Source: Toxonevra muliebris (lineage: Eukaryota; Arthropoda; Insecta; Diptera; Pallopteridae). Taken from it: a stretch of DNA of 64,000 nucleotides. The position numbers and the translations under genes are program-made. Shown here piece after piece: positions 19,220-30,894 of this stretch (positions are counted from its first letter, which is position 1; every line of letters begins with the position of its first letter). The DNA is taken from NCBI GenBank assembly GCA_963691655.1, contig OY829329.1:53581408-53645407 (forward strand). The letters are read 5' to 3'. The notes beneath the pieces were generated by a model. It was given only the letters and a program-made list of their open reading frames with translations, was not told where the DNA came from and made no database searches.

Positions 19220-20940
19220 TCTAGCTGACCCGGCAGACGTTGTTCTGCCCTTTCTACGAAGAAGCGGGAAAATTGAAGTTTATTTGAATGAAGAAGAATG
19301 AAGTTTCTTGGTGTTTAAAATTGAACATTGGTAATGACAATTCAAGTTTAAAGGGCGTACATTGAATTTGGTAAAAATTCTAGATTTAAAAATGAGGCAC
19401 CAAAAGTGGCAATTTTAAAAGTATTTAATTTGCAGAAGAATATTAAAGACCGTTCTAGAAGTTATATCTAATTAAAAAAACTATTTATAAATATGGACCC
19501 ATTTGCTATTTATTATAAAAATAGAACTTATTATTTTGCCATAGCTAGGCAGGTTCCTGAGATATTTCATAAATTAATAGAAATAATAGAAAAAAAAGGA
19601 ATGGGCAAATTAATAGAAAATAGTAATGAAAAAAAAAAAACAGTAAAATAGTATTAGAAATAGTAGTGGAAATCGTAGTAGTAAAAGGAATAGAAAATAG
19701 TATTCCAATTCGTTGTAAAAAAGTGATAGAAATGGTAGTAAAAAAGCAACAGAAAAAGTAGTAGAAAAATAGTAAAACATGGTAGTAAAAAATAGTAAAA
19801 AGAAGAAATAAAAATAAAAAATAGTAGTAGCAAAAACAGTGAAAAAGTAGTAAAAAATAACAATAAATTGTAGAAAAATATAGTAAAAAAATGGTAGAAA
19901 GTATTAGTAGATAAAGTAGTAAAAAAACAGTCGAAAATAAGAAGAAAATGTTGGAACATCCACTAATCCAACAAATTTTCTATTTCAGGACACTCTATAT
20001 TCATATCAAAGACCATTCTTGAAATTATTTGAAAATTTGAACCAATTTCATATTTATTATAAATATAGAATTTGTTATAGCGCTACCTATTGGATTTTAA
20101 GATAGCTAAGCAGGGTCTTAAGATATTTCATAAAGTAGTTGAAATAATAGTAGAAAAAGAAATGGAGAAAGTAGTAGGAAAAAGAATAGAAAATAGTATT
20201 ACAAATAGTTGTAAAGAAGTAGTAAAAAGCTAGCAGAAAAACTAGTAGAAAAATAGTTAAACATAGTAGTATAAAAATAGTGAAAATGGATAAGAAAAAG
20301 TGGTAGACATAATAGTAAAAAATAGTAGTAGAAAAAAAGTAGTAAAAAACAGTGGAAAGTAGTAGTAGAAAATAAGAAAAAAGTGGTATAAAAAAAGTAG
20401 TAAATTAGTAGTAAAAAATATTGGTTGAAAAAGTAGTAGAAAATGAGAAGAAATTGTAGAACAAATGAAGTTTAAAAAAAGTAGAAAATAGTAGTAGAAA
20501 TAGTTGTAAAATTAGTAGTAGAAAATAAAAGTGGAGCATCATGCCAAACCCACTAATCCAACAAACTGAAAGAATTTAAATTTTAGTACCGTACCAAAAA
20601 TGCCTCCTAAGATATCTCATAATGGGAATTCAGGTTATATGAAAGGTGCCACACCCCCTTTGCCAATCCCACCCATATTTTTGTTGTAGTATGGCATTGT
20701 CAATTCTCGTTATTGTACCAAATTTCTGTACTGTGCTATAAATGGCTCTTGAGATATATCCAAAAAACTATTAGGGTTGTATGGGAGGTGCCACTCTCAC
20801 TTTCCCAAAAGTCATTACGAATAGCTATGTTTCATCCTCCTTTTCCAGAAAATATATTCTGGAAATATGACTTCAATCGGTCCAGTCGTTCAGAAGTTAC
20901 ACGATGTCACACACGCAAAACTCTACGGTTATATATGAGG
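19220..20940 (+). mobile_element. Helentron-like non-autonomous element, copy 2
   Basis: Begins TCTAGCTGACCCGGCAGACG, a widespread insect repeat start, and ends near ACACGCAAAACTCTACGGTT. About 19560-20530 is filled by degenerate AGTAGTAGAAAAA arrays interrupted at 19970-20160 by a copy of the repeat's own unique segment. There are no terminal inverted repeats. This copy retains the uninterrupted site used by the Harbinger-like insertion in copy 1. The Helentron assignment is inferred. Confidence 0.65.
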
Positions 20941-22885
20941 CATTATTCCTGAAAAACCCCAAATTTTTCGTTATGTTCTTGGATCGGTTTCATACTTTCT
21001 AAACTTATTCCCTTATATGACTGTAATTTAACTTGCAAGTATTAGATATTTAACCCCACCCCTTTCCTAGTTATAAAGGACGAAAAAGGGTTAAATTTTC
21101 AATTCTGTCGACAATACCACTAGATTCAAAAGCCCATAACTTTTTTTCTATTCAACCAAACCAAACGTTCAAACTTGATTCTGAAAGGGTTTATCAGGGG
21201 GGTCGCTGATTTTTGTGGTTTTTCCATCTATTATACTTCCACTAACAATTATTGAAGAAAAATCTCAGATAAGATTTTTTTTTAACTTTTCGTGCATTTT
21301 TACTCTACCGACTGGACTACAAACTCGTAGAAAAAAGAGTCGGCGCGATGCGAAGTGTGCGTCTTGCGTTCAATAAAATCTTGTATCTCCAAAACTACAA
21401 GGTTTACCATTTTATCCCTTTGAGTGTTTTGTAGCAAAAAAGACAAGCTTTCTTTTAAAAATAAATTTAAAAAAAAAAGTTTCGGATTGATTCAAAAAGT
21501 TAAATAAAATTTTGATTTACGAATTTCTCTATATAAATTAGAAATATTTATGAGCTTATAATATTATTAAAGAGCATGAAACCCTTCGTTTGCTGTTATG
21601 ACATAAAAGCATTTCTGATATTCAGTTAATTGTTAATCAGTAACAATAAAATCAAATAAACAAGAAAGTTTATGCAAATGAAATGAGCCGCAAATAATGA
21701 GCGCTGAAAATCATTGAACTTGTTTCTATCCTAATAAAATAGAAGGAGGGAAAAATACAATTAAATCATTGCAGTAACAAAGAGTCATTTAAAAGAAAAC
21801 CACGAAAATTAACAATAAAAATAAAAAAAAAGAAATAATAACACCAACATACAAAACGGAAATTGTTTTAAAAATAGATTGAAAAGAAACAAAAGTTCAT
21901 GTATTCATATGTGGAATTGTTTCAATAATTTTATTACAAGTGCAACATGGCATGCAGGCGTCATAAAAACAAGTAAGACATCAAAAATGACAACTGGATA
22001 GAAGAAGAAATAGAAACAATAAGACACTAAACTAAACAAATCACACCAATTGTTTAAGCAACATGCAAGTTAGAGGGAATCCATAATGTAGAATATAAGC
22101 ATGACATGTGGTAACGTGTGGTGACGTGTCTTTCTTTTTTTAAACTAATTCAAAGATCAAAGTCAGTGAAAAAAATTTCCTCATCTTTAAAAATTTATAC
22201 GAACATATAACATAAAAACTGAGTTATTTGGAGGCAACAAAAGTGAAACACGCAATTGTTTTATCGAATATTTAGATATGATTTTGATTTAATGTATGCT
22301 GACAGTAGCAGTTGGAAAATACTCAAGAATGCAGTGGAAATGTTAATGTGTTATATTGAGTGTAAATAAAAATAGTCACGTGATTGTTGTTAAAAATTAA
22401 AGAAAATTAGGATCTATAAAAAACATAATAAAATATTCACATTTTGATGTTTAAATTTTATTGTAGTGCCATAATTACCCATAAGAAATTTATATAATAA
22501 ACTAACGAATTCTTTGCATTCTTTTGAATAATTAAATGTAGTCGTTCAACTAAACAATAAATATTAAAATTTGAAATAAATAAAAGAAATCACTGATGAA
22601 AAAATCCTTTGCATACTTTTAGGTGTACTATGTATGAATGACTTCCAGGGTGAAAAAGTAGCAGCATATCAAAAATAGCAAGTAACATTTGCATAATTTT
22701 GAGACTTTGGTATATAATAAATTTTTAGCAGACTAGATTCGTAACAATGTTAACTGCAATTGTAATTTATTTAGAGTATTTTATGTAAATATGGGGAATT
22801 TATAAATTTAAGAAACAAAAGAGTAAAAAAAAATCTCAATTGTTACAAAATTGGGTATTCGTTCTAACTTTTGGGTGATTGAAAT
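20941..22885 (+). other. Intron; mostly featureless
   Basis: TTAACCCCACCCCTTT (21050) and AAAAAGGGTTAA (ending 21094) bound a 45 bp near-palindrome that resembles a piggyBac-type micro-MITE, but it is too short to be sure. The rest is AT-rich with no gene seen. An acceptor-like TTGCATACTTTTAG stands at 22609-22622 without an open exon after it. Confidence 0.4.
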
Positions 22886-24364
22886 CAGTGGCGGTTCTAG
22901 GATTTGGGTTTGGGGGGGGTGGGGGGGAGGAGGCTGATTTTACTAAATTAAAATATAAATATCAGACCCACTATCGACTAAAACCCAGACCTTGACCAAA
23001 AACTGGTGCAAAAATTTTATCAAATAGGAAAAATTAAAAGATAACTGGAACAAAACTAAGACCAAAATTCAAACTAAAATCGGATAGAAATTTAGACGGA
23101 AATTTCGACCAAATTTCAAACAAAAATTCAAATACTTTTTTCAGATAGAAGTTCAAACCAAGAAAAGAACCAAATTCAGATCAAAAATCTAGATCAAAAT
23201 GAGACCAAATTCAGATCAAAATCTTGATTATGACTTGTATGATGGATTTATATTGTTAAATGATCTATTTTGAGAAAACAATTTGAAGGAAGTTTTAATT
23301 TAATAAGTTTTAATTTAATAAGTTTTAATTTAATAAGTTTTAATTTAATAAGTTATAATTTATTAAGTTTACGATCTCACAACTCCATGACCAAGCACTT
23401 AATTTTTATGAAAAATTAAATACGTTCTTTAAGCCTGTTATACATTAATTATAATGAAAATATATCTTAATTTGACCAAAAAACCAATACATTTTAAATT
23501 TCAACGAGATCCGTACACGCTTTTGGGTACCGGGCAACAACGGGTTAAAAAAAATACAATGTTCAGATCACGAATCGGACCAAAATTCCAACAAAAATCG
23601 ACCAAAATGAGATCAAATTCAGATCAAAACTCAGAGTAAAAACCCAAAATTCATACCGAATCAAAACCAAAATCAGTTTTAAAATTCATTCCAAAATTAA
23701 AAAAAAAATTTAGACAACAACTCAGACTAATAGTTGGACAAAACTTTAGGCCAAAAGAATACCAGATACCAAACGAAAGTACCCAAAATTCAGACTGAAA
23801 AATATTTACATCAAAAAATTTTAACTTAAACTAGACCAAAATTCTAGACGAATTCAGACCAAAATTTAAAGCACAATTCAGATTGATTTCGGACCGAAAT
23901 TCAAACCAAAATAGTATCAGAATCAAGCCAATTCAGATGAAAATATTAACCACAACTCACACTAAGAGTTAGATTAAAACTGAGGCTAAAAAGGCGCCAA
24001 ATACAAATTAAAAGCAAACCAAAATTTAGATCAGAAATCAGATCAAACACTGGTCTGCAAACACTGGAAAGCAAATCAAAATTTAGATCAAAATTCAGAC
24101 TAAAATTCAATACAAAATTCAATCGAAAAACTAGACCATTATCAAGCTTTCTAAAAGTAATAAAAATATAATATAAAATAAAATTTTAAATCCTAAAGTT
24201 TTTCGTTTGTTGAAAGTATATACATACTTTTCACTGCTGATGGCTTTTTTTTGAAAAAAATCTAAATATTTTTGGTTTCTCAAAAATGGCTGTTTACTAT
24301 AAGATGGTCGACTTCTGGGGGCGGGGGCTTCAGCTCCTATAGCCCCCCTCTGGATACGCTACTG
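22886..24364. mobile_element. hAT-like element made largely of degenerate short repeats
   Basis: Ends CAGTGGCGGTTCTAGGA (22886) and the complement of CAGTAGCGTATCCAGAG (ending 24364), flanked by an 8 bp duplication ATTGAAAT (22878-22885, 24365-24372), as for hAT. A G-rich run follows the left end and a C-rich run precedes the right end. The interior is a degenerate array of CCAAAATTCAGACCAAAAT-like units plus a clean 15 bp tandem repeat. No transposase. Confidence 0.78.
23291..23365. repeat. 15 bp tandem repeat, five copies
   Basis: AGTTTTAATTTAATA four times exactly and a fifth diverged copy (AGTTATAATTTATTA), inside the hAT-like element. Confidence 0.9.
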
Positions 24365-24372
24365 ATTGAAAT

Positions 24373-25119
24373 CTAATAACTGATTGACTTTCAAGAGAAT
24401 TTCAAGACACAAATCATAAGCAGGGAAAAATATAACATATAATTATGCAGCAAAGCATGATTGATGAACCGAGATCTACTATGAAACTAAGCAGGTGGGA
24501 ATTAAAGAATCGTTGGACCTTAAGATATGAATCTGTAGTATTTTGAAGCCAATATCTATTCTATTGAATTATAGCTCAAGAATTGCTTTCGGGACTAGAG
24601 TTGGTCATATCTATCAGTCAAGACATCCATCAGACCCCATTCTGATGGTGAACTACATTCAAAAATGTAGTTCACAATTGTCGTAAATTGAACTATCAAG
24701 TTCCAGGTTCCAATGTAAATGAAGACCTGACTCTTGACATTATTTCTAGTCACCAAAATGCAAAAACAAAAAGCCAGCATGAATTGCTGAAAAACGTAAA
24801 GCATGTACTTATACATAAAAGCTTTTAAGAGATTAAAGACAGCTAAAAAATTTGTAAAATTTATTAGGGAAAATTTGAAATTATCTCTAATTTTTCACTA
24901 TTGTTTATTAAATTTTCAAATAAATTCAACTGAAATTTCAATTAAATTAAAATTTCATTGCATACTTTTGAGTGCTCGTACGTAAAACTTATTTAACTGT
25001 ATACAGGGTATACAGTTAAATAAGATTAGGTATTAAAATTTTTAAATAAATTTTAAAGACAAAAATATTTTAATATTTGCAGTGAATTTGAATTAAAAAT
25101 CATTAAAATTTCACTCTAA
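24373..25119 (+). other. Intron; twin hairpins
   Basis: No coding sequence. 24627-24648 (CCATCAGA/TCTGATGG, 6 nt loop) and 24648-24675 (GTGAACTACATT/AATGTAGTTCAC, 4 nt loop) are two perfect back-to-back hairpins. A nearby CTAGAGTTGGTC (24596) resembles the end of the hAT-like element at 1964-2791, so they may be part of a small decayed element. Confidence 0.5.
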
Positions 25120-25225
25120 ATTCTTGAATAAAAAACTAAAAAATTCTTTTGCATAATTTTAGGCATCCGTGCATTCTTGAATAAAAAACTAAAAAATTCT
25201 TTTGCATAATTTTAGGCATCCGTGC
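25120..25225 (+). repeat. 53 bp tandem duplication containing a splice acceptor
   Basis: 25120-25172 and 25173-25225 are two near-identical copies, each including TTTTGCATAATTTTAG and the first bases of the exon (GCATCCGTGC). The acceptor AGs are at 25161-25162 and 25214-25215. Using the first would add an in-frame TGA within six codons, so the second must be used for the long open frame. Confidence 0.9.
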
Positions 25226-27497
25226 ATCGTCCACGACATGCAGGAATTTCGGCAATTAAACGTGATTCTATACCAAAAACTAACCCAACAGTAGTAAATT
25301 CGCAAAATTCACAACAGCAACAACAACAACGACAAACATATCAACAATATCAGCAGCAGCGACGTTTGCAACAACAACAGCTACAGCAACAACCACGTGT
25401 GGATAATGTTAGCAATTCTATTCAAAAATATCCAAAAGCTAAAAATAATTGGTATGAACAACCACAACAGCAGCATCAACATTTATCAAGTGCAACATCA
25501 AGTAAACAATCAATTGCGGTAAGCATACCTCAACTTCCCATGGCAGCATCAATAGCAACAAACGTTGGAGTAGGAGCGGAGACAACAACAAATGCCATCC
25601 GACAAATTAATGCACAACAGCAACAACAACAGCAGCATGCTCTTTCGCCAACTAAAACAAGTCGCATACCAGTACAGCAGCAGCAGCAGCAACAACAACA
25701 ACAGCAGCAACAGTCTCAGCAACATCCACCTCAGCAGCATCAACAAAATTTTAATCAAATTTCTAAAACTGCAACTAATTTGCTGAATGACATTTATGAA
25801 AAGCACTTGTTGAGTCAAACGACATTTCAGGATAGTAAACAATATCAACAGAAGCAGCAAATGCAACAGCAGCAGCTTCATTATTACCATTATCAACAAC
25901 AACAGCAACAACAGCGAGTAATTGTACGTCAACACGCCAACAATGGAATGCTGTTGCGCCATTCAGGTGTCGGTGATTTTAATTTAAATAATTTTGCAGT
26001 AAATATGCGACAACAGCAATATTCGCAGCAGCAGCAACAACTGGCCGCACCTTCAACATTTATTCCGATACATGGAGGTGCCAGTAATAGTGGCGCTGAT
26101 TTAGGAGGTGGTGGAGCTGCAGGCAATAAACTCCATCACCAACAACATAAACCTTTGCATTTTTTAAAATTGCCACCTCCACCACCAACTCCACCAACTA
26201 CAGCAGCAGCAACCACCAGCAGCGGCAGCACAATAGCCGAACAACAAGCGTATGCATCATATCAGCAACATTTTCAATTTTCCGATGCATACGTTGAACC
26301 GGTGAATAGCAATAAGCATTTTCTATTGGAATCGCAACAGCAGCAGCAGCAGCAACAATTTCCGCATCCTCCACCACCAGCACCACTCAACCATGTTTAT
26401 GAAACAATCAAAGAACGCCCGCCGTTACCACCACCGCCACCTGAAAGACAGCAGCAAAGAAATAACGAAGCTCCCCCCTTGCCACCATCGCGGCAGCTAA
26501 AAAAACGATTGCTGGCGGTGGCAGCAAATGCAACTGCCACCGTAGTAGGTGGAGCAAATGCACGCGCCACAAAAAATGCTAGTGGAAGCAATAAACGAGG
26601 CGGAATTGCTGCGATTGCAGGAACAGCAGCAGACTTGCCAAAAACACAATTGGAACAAATAAATAAAAAACAAAATATAAAACTACAACCATCAGCACCA
26701 CCAGCATATATTGCACCACCTTCTTCAATGGCTAGTCCTGTTTCAGCAGCAACAGCAACAATTGTTAAGCAGCAGCAATATAATCTACAGCAGCGCACAA
26801 AAGCGGATGGTGAACAGAAATCTTATATATATCAACAACTGAGAGAACATCAACAGCAACAGCAACAACAACAACAGCATCAACTCCATCAACAACAGCA
26901 AAATGCACAACAGCAGCAAGCTGCCAAAATAAAACCACAGCAACAATCATTTGAGTTGCAACAACAAAAATCTATGCAAAACCATGTGCGTGAACATCCT
27001 TTAGGCGCTGTTGCCTCTACCTCCACATCTGCTGCTCCTGCTGCTACTATTTCCACAGCCATCGATTTTAAAACTACTTCCCATTCTCATTCCACAACAA
27101 CTGTTGCCTATTCGCCTGCCACTTCCGTTCTTGCTACTGCATCATCAACATCATCATCAGCAACGCCAGCAACTACTACATCTATACCAGCTTCCGTTGT
27201 TCTATCTGTAGAGCATACACTGCAACATGCTGGTCTATTGCAGCCTTCTTCATCATCTGCCATTGCTTGCTGCAATAATATTAATAACAACAATCACTGT
27301 AATAACAACAACATCCTCCACATCCAGAACAATAGACCATCACAATTGCCCATCGTTTTTGAAGAGGATACTGGTGAATTTCAGGATGTTTTAGTTTTAG
27401 AAGAAGATGGCACCGCAAAGTTACCATATCGTCATGGCAAGATTGAAGTGAGATTGGAAACGGCGCAGGCAATGGCGGCGGCAGCCTATTATGCGAG
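25216..27497 (+). CDS. Large internal exon of a Gln/Pro-rich host protein
   Basis: A 2282 bp open exon starting on a codon boundary after TAATTTTAG (reads ASVHRPRHAGISAIKRDS) and ending GCGAG at donor GTAAGTTTAATT, two bases into a codon. The ~760 residues carry long CAG/CAA glutamine runs over most of the length. Proline blocks include LPPPPPTPPTTA near residue 320 and RPPLPPPPPERQQQ and APPLPPSR near 400-420, the latter possible SH3/EVH1 ligands. There are also Ser/Thr-rich and Asn-rich stretches, and a conserved-looking end (LPIVFEEDTGEFQDVLVLEE then DGTAKLPYRHGKIEVRLETA). No catalytic domain is visible. The mixed CAG/CAA usage and mirrored antisense frames are composition effects. I do not recognise the gene; a cytoplasmic scaffold or regulator is possible. 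An ATG is not needed, since it is internal. The next exon is uncertain. Confidence 0.85.
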
Positions 27498-27689
27498 GTA
27501 AGTTTAATTAGATTTTTGTTATATTCTTTATACAACCACCAACTTTACATATATGTACTTTTTTTCGATGAACTGCTGTTGGACAGTGAAGCATATACAG
27601 AAGATATTATGAAGAAATTTAAATAAAATTTTTGAAATTTGGCACGGATTATATCGACTATCGAATGGTTCGATGCTGTGAGCCTCGAC
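27498..27689 (+). other. Start of downstream intron
   Basis: Begins with consensus donor GTAAGT at 27498. No other feature. Confidence 0.6.
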
Positions 27690-28730
27690 AGATTACTGTA
27701 AAATCACAGACAATATTCACAGCAATTTTAATATCAGTGATTCATATAAGAAAATCTTGACTTTTGCTTTCCATGCCCAGCTATTTTTCTCTTTGCTAAA
27801 AACTCCGGGAGAGATTACTTTAAAATCAATCAAATTTCTGCCAGAATAATGGAGATATCAATTCAAAAATCAAGTGGAGGTATCAATACGAAGAATTTCT
27901 AATGCCTTAAAATGTTTTTCCCTCGGTGAAGGATCTGGGGAAACCAGCTTCAAAATCACAGTAGCTTAATTCTACAAGAAAATTTTAGAGCTATACAATT
28001 TATTTCTCCATTGAGACCTCGGCGAAATCAGTTTCAAAATCACAGAGACTTACACAAAAGATCTTAATGTTCTAAAATTCTTTTTGGTAAATTCCCCGGA
28101 AAAGTAGCTCCAAAAATATAACAGTGACTACTACAAGGAAACTTTGTTGCTCTACAAATTTTATCTTTTTAATGACTTATACTAGAAAGTTTTTGTTGCT
28201 CTACTATTTTTCTTTCTGGTGAACGGCACTGGGAAATCTTTTCCCAAATCACACTAACTTTCACAAGAAAATATTGACGCTTTACAATTTTTCTTTCCAG
28301 TGTAGATCTAGGGGCAAGCTTGCTCCAAAATCGCAGTAACTTATACAGCAAAATATTATTGCTTTATCATTTTCCTCTCTGGCAAATGCTACGAAGAAAT
28401 CAGCTTCAATATGGCAATGACTTGTAACTATAAGATTTGTTCTCTCTGGTTAAAGCATTAAGGAAACCTGCTCCAAAATAACAGTGATTTCTACAAGAAA
28501 AACTTAATGCTGTAAAATAATTCCCGTTGGTGAAGATCTCGGTGAAAGTAGCTTTAAAATGACAGAATCGCAAGAAAATCTTAATGCTCTGCAATTTTTC
28601 CGGTGTAGATCTCGGAGGAAGCCTGTTCCATAATCAAAGTAATTTATATTGTCTTCTTGGATGAAGGCCTAAGAGAAGATCTGTTCCATTACTGTGCTTT
28701 TTCACCTTACAAAGAATCACTGCTATTTTA
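27690..28730. repeat. Decayed tandem array, ~80 bp period
   Basis: A core resembling CTTCAAAATCACAGTGACTT, then CAAGAAAATCTTAATGCTCT and TTTCTCTGGTGAA...CTCGG, recurs about every 75-85 bp (near 27950, 28035, 28110, 28245, 28327, 28410, 28475, 28553, 28630). Copies differ by perhaps a quarter of positions, so the array is old. No open frame crosses it. Confidence 0.75.
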
Positions 28731-29202
28731 AATAATCGCTACTTAAAAATCACAGCTAATTGCGCTTTTTGTGCCAAATCTAAAATAAAACTACTTTAAC
28801 ATATTTAATAAGAATTCTCGGATACGCAGTCTTGCTTCTTGCAGCTCTAGTTAATACACGAACCATTGAAGATGCTAAATATTCGAAAGTACACCTAGAT
28901 ATTGGTTATTTTAAAAATTCAGTGGATTCAAATGGATTCTTGCCTGATAACACTGTTCAACACACAAAAAAATAACAAGATTCTGAAAGTGGATTCTGAT
29001 AGAACTCGAGAAAAAAAATCATACGTGTCTCAGCGTTTTAAAAGTTTACATCTAATTTTCTTTTTACGCGGGCCTAAAGTTTGCCCATTTCTAACAGATC
29101 AATTATAATAAACCATAGGATAACTTGTTAGTTTTGCATCAAAGCTTGTTTGTATGTTCAGCAAGAATTAGAATTTTCCCTAGAATATTTTCTTCCAACA
29201 TA

Positions 29203-29295
29203 TTAACCCTTTGGCGCCCACCATTATGGGTCTTTTTTACCCTTTTAAAAAAAAATTTAATTTTTGACCCATTATAAGAGTTGATAGAGGGTTAA
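29203..29295. mobile_element. 93 bp piggyBac-type micro-MITE, left arm copy
   Basis: TTAACCCTTTGGCGCCCACC at the left and GATAGAGGGTTAA at the right, with TTAA at both ends and CCC/GGG termini as in piggyBac-like elements; internal ATGGGTC/GACCCAT pairing. It lies inside the left arm of the foldback 28951-31139. Confidence 0.75.
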
Positions 29296-30801
29296 TATTT
29301 TCAAAAAATATGTTAACCATCAAATTTTACTATAGGTCACTGAACAACAAAAATCTGTAAACTTGATTTTAGTAAAAATAAAACCAAATTGCAAAAATGT
29401 TTCAAATTTTCACCTTTTATACGCAATGAACTAGTGTGTCTTTAAAAGTATTTTCTAAACATTGCTAAATAAACTTTAATTAAGTAATTAATCAAATTAA
29501 GCATTTATATATTGAAATGTGTATTAGGTTTCCTTAACGGTGTATATACTTTTTCAACATTGATTTGTTCACAATCTCGGTATTTTGAAAATTTATAAAA
29601 AATCATTATTTCGGTTTAATAACCCAAGTTTGCTAAAGTCTTCTCCTATTTTTTTTATATATGTAATATTTTCTTTGTTTCCATAAAATGACAAATTGTG
29701 CAGAAAAATATGATTGATTTTGCTATGTATACGGAAAACACATTCTCTCAGAAAATCATCTTAATTTTTTTAATAATAAAGTTGAAGATATTTTTAAGTT
29801 GCATTTTGAGTAAGAAGTATTTCCTGCTGAATCTTGGATACCGATACATTTTTGCCGTAATTGTTACAATGGTTTAATTTCATGGTCTATAGGTAACTTA
29901 TTGTTGCAATTTATTCTAGTCCGATTTTTTAACTTTTCCTCTAAAGGGCAACGAAACTCGATGAAATTTGAAATTTAAATGCGTTGGCTGGATCCTGGAG
30001 AGTATTATTCACTAACTTTGCACTAATTTTGCACAAATAAAGTAGTATGGAATTTAAACAGACACAGACGAAAAATTTTTGAATATGAAGGGATACCTTC
30101 AGCTTTGCTGGCTGTGTCTTATTTACCTCATATTTACCTGAAAAAAGATAACCAACATCCAATAGTATAGGGTGTTCAGAAATTGGTGAGAAACTATATT
30201 CGTCTTTTGTGAATATACACTTTGTGAAACAGCTAGTCGACCAAAATTAATGTCACATCTGAACATCTGAAGCTTTTGTCCGAAAACTGGAACTATTTAA
30301 ATCAAAAGCGAAAATTTTGGTAACAGCTTTAAAGGCGTCTACTTATTAACTCATCCAAAAAAAGCTTAAAAGCCGTGCTTCTTTATGGAAATGGCATTAA
30401 AGAAAACTATGAACCGTTGAGATTAATTCTGGAAAGAATTAAATATGAGTAATAAATGGCGCATTTGTTGTGATTTGAAAGTGATTGCTTTTCTCACAGG
30501 TTTTAAAAAAAAGGTATTTGTTGTTGAATGTGTAATAAATTCCACAAATAAATTCCACGCATTTTCTTGCATATTATTACTCCACTGAATAATTTAATTA
30601 TTAAATATTTTTTTTGCAATATAAAATATATTTTTAGTTTAAAAAATACTATTAAAGACACGTTTGCTCATTACTTATGAAAAGTGAAAATTTTAAACAT
30701 TTTTGGAATTTGGGTTTAGTTCTACTTAAACCAAGCTTGCAGATTTTTGTTGTTCAGTGACCTATAGTAAAATTTCATGAGCAACATATTTCTTAAATAT
30801 A

Positions 30802-30894
30802 TTAACCCTCTATCGACCCTAGAAATGGGTCAAAAAAGTAATTTTTTTCTAAAAAGACAAAAAAGGCCCGTAATTGTGGGCGCCAAAGGGTTAA
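30802..30894. mobile_element. 93 bp piggyBac-type micro-MITE, right arm copy
   Basis: Inverted counterpart of 29203-29295: starts TTAACCCTCTATCGACCC and ends TGGGCGCCAAAGGGTTAA, the same 93 bp length. It sits at the mirrored position in the right arm of the foldback. Confidence 0.75.

Noticed and set aside
19654..19959. Minus-strand F/L/Y-rich frame of 101 codons
   Set aside because: Antisense reading of the AGTAGTAGAAAA array; no gene signal.
25163..25215. Upstream AG (25161-25162) as the true start of the large exon
   Set aside because: The frame continuing from it meets TGA almost at once; it is the first copy of a tandem duplication.
25549..27293. Leu-, Cys- or Val-rich minus-strand and alternative-frame open frames over the Gln-rich exon
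   Set aside because: They are antisense or shifted readings of CAG/CAA and proline codon runs; the + strand frame has splice signals and phase support.
25216..27497. Naming the Gln-rich gene after a known Drosophila scaffold or GEF gene
   Set aside because: I could not match any remembered conserved segment with certainty; polyQ and polyproline similarity alone is not evidence.
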